In this document: positions 58,391 through 64,000 of the stretch, piece after piece | How the letters are laid out: every line of letters starts with the position of its first letter | Position numbering within the stretch: position 1 is the first letter of the stretch | Assembly: GCA_027475525.1 (NCBI GenBank) | Contig: JAMWFC010000132.1 | Coordinates: 419,074-483,073 of the forward strand | Direction of reading: 5' to 3' | Length of the DNA stretch: 64,000 nt | Source: Macrolepiota albuminosa | Taxonomy: Eukaryota > Basidiomycota > Agaricomycetes > Agaricales > Agaricaceae | Translations under genes and position numbers: made by a program | Notes under the pieces: generated by a model | Seen by the model: the letters and a program-made list of their open reading frames with translations, nothing else | What the model was told of the DNA's origin: nothing | Databases searched by the model: none

Positions 58391-59480
58391 CTAGTACTTG
58401 GTATGGCCTCTATTTGCCTTTATAACTGCCTTGATCCTTCTAGGCATGCTCTCTATGAGGCTTTGGCATACCTCTGATGGTATTTCATTCCACTCCTTGA
58501 CCACTCTCTCTCACAACTCATGCATTCTTTTAGGGGGTACCTCATACTCCAAAAGTTTGCACTTGATATAAACCCAGAGATGTTCAATGGGATTGAGGTC
58601 AGGGGATTGGGCAGGCCAGGATATCACAATGATGTTGTTATCAGAAAACCAGGTTGTTGCCCATTTGGAGGTGTGTTTTGGGTTGTTGTCCTGCTGAAAA
58701 TATCATTGATGTTGTTATCAGAAAACCAGGTTGTTGCCCATTTGGAGGTGTGTTTTGGGTTGTTGTCCTGCTGAAAATATCATCCTTCCTCCTCCATTTT
58801 CAACTTCTCAAAGCTTTCCACCACTCCCTCATACAAAATCTCATAATACTGTGCAGCATCCATCTTCTCCTGAACTTCTATGAGCTTCCCTACTCTATTC
58901 CAATCTATGCAGCCCCATACCATTAAATTGTTTCCTCCTCCATGCTTGACAGTTGGTGTAGTAGTGTGGTCAGATAGTGGTTTTCCTGGAATTTTCCACA
59001 CATATACCTTCCCATCTGATCCAATCTGATTAATCCTTGTCTCATCACTCCACAAAACCCTTTTCCAATCCTCCACTGTCTAGTTTTCATGATACTGAGC
59101 AAATTTGAGCCAGTTTGCATGATGAGCAGCCTTGAGCATAGGAACTTTCTTCTTTGTTGCTGAGCAAAAGCCTGCCTCCTTCAATGCATTTCTGACTGTC
59201 TGAGGATTGACAGGACTAGAGATGACAGAATTAATGAACTGTATAGCTTGAACAGCATTATACAGCTTCCCAGTAGTAATTTGATGAATAATAGACTGTT
59301 TGTTACTTAGAAGGACAACCTCCAGGATGATTCTCTTTGTTGCTCTCTAGTTTTTTGCTGATCCTCCCTACAGTGCCCTTTCCCAGGCCAGTTTTTGCTT
59401 GGATTTGATGCTGAGAATACCCCTCATTGAGGAGAGAAGCAACAGAAGAGCAATTGGCAGCAGAAACAGGTCACATGATG
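58391..59480 (-). pseudogene. Tc1-like transposase
   Basis: N-terminal helix-turn-helix part: ASLLNEGYSQHQIQAKTGLG and ISKKLESNKENHPGG. The catalytic domain has LWSDETRI (first Asp), FQQDNNPKHTS (second Asp) and SPDLNPIEHLW (Glu). Exactly 34 residues lie between the second Asp and the Glu, the DD34E signature of Tc1. It ends GHTKY-stop at 58391. Several stops (for example before TVEDWKR and before YFQQD) and a 77-bp duplication at 58630-58783 break the frame. Confidence 0.85.
58630..58783. repeat. Exact 77-bp tandem duplication (probable contig join)
   Basis: Copies 58630-58706 and 58707-58783 in the transposase gene, duplicating the WFSDNNI region. Confidence 0.92.
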
Positions 59481-59538
59481 ATGTTAGAGTGTTAAAAAGG
59501 TGATTGATTGAAGTTGAACATGTCAAATTAGTACAAAC

Positions 59539-59692
59539 AAGGTCACATGACATTGTTTATACTTCTCACAAGGTGTTTCTATCTTCTACTGCTGAAAAGT
59601 ATTGAGAAAATATGAAAGGTCACATGACATTGTTTATACTTCTCACAAGGTGTTTCTATCTTCTACTGCTGAAAAGTATTGAGAAAATATGA
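59539..59692. repeat. Exact 77-bp tandem duplication (probable contig join)
   Basis: Copies 59539-59615 and 59616-59692. Confidence 0.9.
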
Positions 59693-59699
59693 AAATTAA

Positions 59700-59990
59700 A
59701 GTGAGTCAAAAAACTGCCCCAATGATTGAATATTTTGTTCAATTTATTAATCAGTGAGTTCTTATTCAAAACACATGATTTATATGTCATTATGAAGCCA
59801 GGATGCAGTTGTATGTCATGTGAATTTCTACAATTTTTTGCTTATATAGTTGTTGCACACCATGTGAATCTTTCCAAAAAGGCCAAACATTGTCATGTGA
59901 ATTTCTACAATTTTTTGCTTATATAGTTGTTGCACACCATGTGAATCTTTCCAAAAAGGCCAAACATTGGGGCAGTTTTTTGAGCCAGTG
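59700..59990. repeat. Tc1 right terminal inverted repeat
   Basis: Inner core GTCAAAAAACTGCCCCAATG at about 59705-59724 and outer inverted core at 59965-59990. It is lengthened by the 77-bp duplication at 59814-59967. Confidence 0.8.
59814..59967. repeat. Exact 77-bp tandem duplication (probable contig join)
   Basis: Copies 59814-59890 and 59891-59967 in the right inverted repeat. The left repeat has a single copy. Confidence 0.92.
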
Positions 59991-60724
59991 TATATCATCT
60001 AGGTAGCAGTGCTAGTGATAGTGCATCCTCCAGCCTGATTTGGGCATCATCAACATACTGCCTATTTCAGACATGTCCAAATACATTCTGAAGTAAGATT
60101 CAATCTATTATGCTTCATTATACAGTATATATGTTATTTATTTTCTATTTTTTGCTAGCTATTCTATTAGGTGATATTTAAAGTTTTTGTTAGACACTAA
60201 CAATCACTGTAAGTGCCTGGAGTCTTAACCACTGGCATAGGGCCAATATATAATTTCCTTTACACTTAATATAACCTTTGATACAGATGCTCATATTTAT
60301 ATAGTTATGGCTGATATATATTATCCTTAGTCAAGTATACAGCAACTGAGGGTAAATGAACATATACACATAATACAAATACTATACTTACCATAAACAC
60401 TATCTAGACCAAAATACTTTCTTGTGTTTCTAGATATCAATCTTTAACAGTTTTTTCATAAGTATTACTAGTTACTATATCACACATATATATTATATTT
60501 AAAAAATTAAAAGCTACAAATCTCTTTGCACCCTCAATACAATATTTTTAAAAGCTAATTTATTTGCTATTTAACAGTTTAAGCTTATGTAAGGAGGTGC
60601 AAGTATGTGCCAAACCATATCTCTGCATCAGACACCTTTTTTATTTTACTCAAATCATATTTTAGACCTCCACACTACTTGCTTTCTCTAACCTGTTCTG
60701 CTATCACTCACTAATCTTCCATTG
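59991..60724. other. AT-rich sequence, no recognised feature
   Basis: No coding signal or repeat membership seen. Confidence 0.45.
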
Positions 60725-60950
60725 ATGATACTTAAAAGTTAGTTAGTAGCAGACACAGTTTACAGCTACTAACTAAGAAATATATGTTGGATGTGCTAAG
60801 TATTTTAAAGAAGTCCTGGGCAGGTCTCAGAGAATAAGTTGGAAACAAATTAAACAGCAAGAAATGGTGAGTGCCAGAAAGAAAAGTCAGTAAGGAATGT
60901 TGGTAAAGGTGGCACACTAACAAATAAGTGTACTTAACAGGAAAGAAAGT
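60725..60950 (+). repeat. LTR-A 5' fragment
   Basis: TGATACTTAAAAGTTAGTTA and TCCTGGGCAGGTCTCAGAGAA match the start of the relic at 3034. It is cut by the next LTR-A copy. Confidence 0.6.
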
Positions 60951-61092
60951 TGATGATGCCCAAAGTTTGGTCAGTAACAAATATATAATACTGTTACCAA
61001 TCTAAAAGTCTGCATAGGAAAGAAAGTTGATGATGCCCAAAGTTTGGTCAGTAACAAATATATAATACTGTTACCAATCTAAAAGTCTGCAT
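60939..61092. repeat. Exact 77-bp tandem duplication (probable contig join)
   Basis: Copies 60939-61015 and 61016-61092 at the LTR-A start. Confidence 0.92.
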
Positions 61093-61958
61093 TGGACATT
61101 CTAGAATGTAGTGAGGGAGTCCCAGGCAGGTCCCAGAGAACATGCCAATAAGGTGGTAAAAAGACGGAAAGAGAGTTAGCAAAAGCAAGACGCTAATAAC
61201 AAAGATGCTTGTAAAATAAACAGTAAAGTGAGTGTGGCAAAACAAGCGGTAAGAACACAATAAGCTTAGTGACTTCTAAGTAACAACAGTGCCTGCTATA
61301 AATGCAAGGTGGCAAAGATTCCGTTCAATAGCAATAATTAACAACTGCCAATTAATTGATTGCTACTGATTACAAATAAAATCTGAGCTGTAGAGTAGAC
61401 TGAAGTAAGTAGGAGTAAGAAGCTTTGTTCTCTTTTAGAGATGTACAAGTCGGTAAGTACTTTTATACTATATTGAGTTCATCATCACCAAGTAACCAAT
61501 AATGCCAAAGTGCAGTGAAGTGGAAAGTTTTATAGAGTAGCTCCAATGGTTCTACAATCTTGCTGTCTATTTAATGCACTAAATAGTGCCAGGTGGCAGA
61601 TCACAATGCTGAACTATCAGTCTATCAAACCTGCTGTCTGCCCAGTTTGCTAAGCAATGTCAGGTGCTAAATCAAGATGCTAAGTGCTGTCAGACACCAA
61701 GATCAAACACTAAGCTATCCATCATTTTTTATAGATCATTAATTCTATCACTAAGCACTGTTGTTAATGACTAATGCTATTTGTCAGTTATTATTCTGTC
61801 TGTTATCAGTACTATCATTGATCAAATCTGCTTCTTGCCATGTGCAGCTGTCAAATATTGCCAAAATTGATCAGATTGCATGCACTAAGGTATCTTGAGC
61901 TGGTGCCATGCTGCCATGACCTGTCATTGATGCGCTGATCCTGCATGAAGTCCTATCA
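60951..61958 (+). repeat. LTR-A solo copy, CpG-depleted
   Basis: TGATGATGCCCAAAG to AAGTCCTATCA. 1008 bp here, 931 bp without the join duplication, against 932 bp at 29742-30673. Differences from that copy are dominated by CG to TG or CA. Same orientation; no internal region beside it. Confidence 0.8.
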
Positions 61959-62540
61959 CATTTATTATCATTTATGTCAATGCCTTTTTATCCTTCCCAG
62001 CAAGGTATTTACCTGACTTACTTTATATAATGTAGCTGGGAATAAATTCTCATTTTCATTAAAGAGTATTTGCAACAGGGTTTTTGGCAATTTTAGCATT
62101 TATCAAAAATTAGCAAGTGAAAATTTTTGGCATAATTGCTTTGATCCCAGTATCTGAAGGAGTTGTCATTCTCATTACTTAACCCACTGCATTGAAAATT
62201 TTTTGAATAGTATGCTTGAGCATGGTTGACAACATAGTGTGTACATTGCTCACTGCAAGCCTTTCTCTTTTATGCTCCAAGATCTCCTCACCCATCACAC
62301 AACTGTCTTTTCAAGCTGTTTTTCAGATTGGAACACAGATACCACTTGAGGCAACAACAGAGTTTCAAGCCTACACAACTTACAAGTATGTGGCAAGCCA
62401 TTAAAAATCACATCTCTTACAAGGTGGAGAAAGAATTACAGAAGAATAGCTGAGACTTTTGTCAGCTTATGATTGCCTATGGCATTTTCAGTGAGTTACT
62501 CTTTTATTAGTATTTTCTGAACCTCAATTTCTTTTCTTTC
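61959..62540. other. No recognised feature
   Basis: Contains a 62-codon plus-strand frame (62216-62404) that may be the decayed start of the Harbinger-like gene, without a motif to prove it. Confidence 0.35.
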
Positions 62541-63010
62541 CCTCATATTTAGCATGATAGCTGATGAAATATTTGAGATGGCTAAAGCCCTTTATATTCT
62601 TGACAATTTTTCTACACAATCACAGCACTCATTTATATCTATTGAGGGACTTGCTTGTTATGTGCACAATTTTGTTCTGCTGGTGACTTGTATACATTAT
62701 TCATGCAATATTATCATTTCTAATCATCTATTACTGAATATATAAATAAATTTGTTGTTTTCATCAATGAAGTGGTCACACCTTCTGAATTGTGATGAAT
62801 ATCATCTTCTACATCTGACAAACCTCTCACATTATGCAGCTGCTATCTATAACTGTGTTTCACCTTTTTCATCAATATTTGGCTTCATTGATTGCACAAT
62901 TCACCGCATTTGCTGTCCTACCTGGTACTAGCACCAGGCCTTCCTTGCTGGACTTGAGGATTATTCTGTGATAGTCACAAATCCTAGAAAGGGTATATTT
63001 AAATAAGCAA
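62541..63010 (+). pseudogene. PIF/Harbinger-like DDE transposase relic
   Basis: In shifted plus-strand frames: LLCAQFCSAGDLYTL (62640-62700), then FSSIFGFIDCTIHRICCPTWY with the first catalytic Asp in FIDCT, and HQAFLAGLEDY. This matches the order IDGT..IxRPxxxQxxxYNGHKRxH of Harbinger transposases. Stops and AT drift are heavy. The second half of the DDE domain was not found. Confidence 0.5.
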
Positions 63011-64000
63011 TATCAGTTAACTGTCAATTATTTGTGCTTAATTTCAATTGATGAATGCTAAATTTCAGTAAAAACGCCTTTGCAAATACTCTCTATTCTC
63101 ATCCTACCTTATCTATGGTTGCCCTCCAGAACCAGGTCAAACTTTTGACTAAGCAAGCCAAACTTCTAATTAAAGATGTTGCAATAAGCTGATGGGGTCT
63201 TTTTTCTAAGTCACATGTCACCATGTCACACACAAAACTAATATATCAGTTTTTAAACCACATATATTTCCATTGACATTTAACTTTAGGGCAGCTTTCT
63301 GCCAAAAACTGATCATGTTCACAGGAAATCCCAAGTCTCACATCAACTTCAATTAATATTATTTACTGGCAGTATGAGCAATATAAATGTAATGAGGTGC
63401 CAGATACCCCAGTCACCCCTAGAAATAGCTGATAGGCTCCTCTTTTTCCATGATATATGAACAATCCATGCTTAATTTACACTGAAATTTTGACCTGGCA
63501 GCTAACTACTACAAATATATACAGAGTGAGGAGGAAGGGTTGACAAAATAAAAATAAAGTACACTAATAAAATACTGGTGTGAATTGTGAGTGACCAACA
63601 CAACCTTCCCATTGTGTACTTACTTTAAATATTTCATCTTGTGATGCTGCGAATGCAGAGAGGCTTTATGGTGATGAAATATCTAAGGTGAAAGGTGAGC
63701 CTGGCTCACCAGGTGGTCATGAACAAGAAGTCTCACTGATAAAATAAGAGCAGGAATGACTATGATACAATAACCAAAAGATGAGTGTGGATGTGGTGAG
63801 AATGGCAAGGTGAGAGAGCGCCAATGCACTCATCTAGGCAGATGGTAGGAAGGGGGAGGACAAAAAAAAGGACCACCAAAATGTCTGAGACCGTGCATCA
63901 TACTGATCATACCATGGCATCTGCCAAGCCCTGATGCCATGCCAAAATTGGCTTGCAGTCTGAAGAGGAGAGAAGTGTGGGTGAGAACGGAGAACTGGCA
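63011..64000. other. No recognised feature
   Basis: AT-rich to about 63500, then mixed composition. No open frame above 60 codons and no repeat family member seen. Confidence 0.45.

Larger units (their letters stand above)
58154..59990 (-). mobile_element. Tc1-like DD34E transposon
   Basis: Terminal inverted repeats of roughly 210 bp: outer CTGGCTCAAAAAACTGCCCC at the left and GGGGCAGTTTTTTGAGCCAG at the right, followed by TA (59991-59992). The left TA is not preserved. One transposase gene lies on the minus strand. Three 77-bp duplications lie inside, so the true length is about 1.6 kb, normal for Tc1/mariner. Confidence 0.85.

Overview
The window looks like a filamentous basidiomycete (Agaricomycete-type) nuclear scaffold that is almost entirely transposable elements, with one clearly intact host gene. 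Evidence: phase-consistent GT-AG introns of 43-57 nt in the host gene; Ty3/gypsy elements with chromodomains; Helitron, Tad/L1-like LINE, Tc1 and Harbinger relics of fungal type; and an A-T-TE adenylating enzyme of the kind basidiomycetes carry. No species call is made. No tRNA, rRNA or CRISPR was seen.

Layout. 1-6 kb: CpG-poor LTR relics nested in each other, with gypsy integrase fragments. 6.1-7.9 kb: a LINE reverse-transcriptase relic beside LTR-C copies. 8.5-14.9 kb: a decayed chromodomain gypsy element (+). 14.9-36 kb: an old gypsy gag/pol gene (- strand) split by two younger insertions. One is a 12.2-kb gypsy element at 16037-28284 (173-bp LTRs, target duplication GTCAA). The other is a 5.8-kb gypsy element at 29743-35498 (target duplication ATGGT). 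The 12.2-kb element itself carries a 752-bp solo LTR (target duplication TTTAC) and an extra roughly 982-codon frame of unknown function after the integrase. 36.4-41.1 kb: LINE endonuclease fragment and a Helitron Rep relic (- strand). 42.2-46.3 kb: an unrecognised multi-exon gene candidate. 46.5-49.6 kb: a GC-rich solo LTR (target duplication GATCA), a minisatellite, RNase H and Copia gag relics. 49998-54375: the intact gene. 57-64 kb: LTR-A relics, a Tc1-like DD34E element and a Harbinger-like transposase relic.

The main biology is the 8-exon minus-strand gene at 49998-54375. It encodes one 1336-residue protein with an adenylation domain, a carrier domain, a thioesterase and a complete isopenicillin-N-synthase-like Fe(II)/2-oxoglutarate dioxygenase in a single chain. 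All eight exons join in frame and all catalytic motifs are present.

The main technical observation is that fifteen exact tandem duplications with a period of exactly 77 bp are scattered over unrelated sequence. They are best explained as untrimmed k-mer overlaps at contig joins, so they mark assembly seams rather than biology. Removing them restores reading frames and makes LTR copies equal in length. Element decay is mostly CpG to TpG/CpA, which suggests cytosine-methylation-driven mutation.
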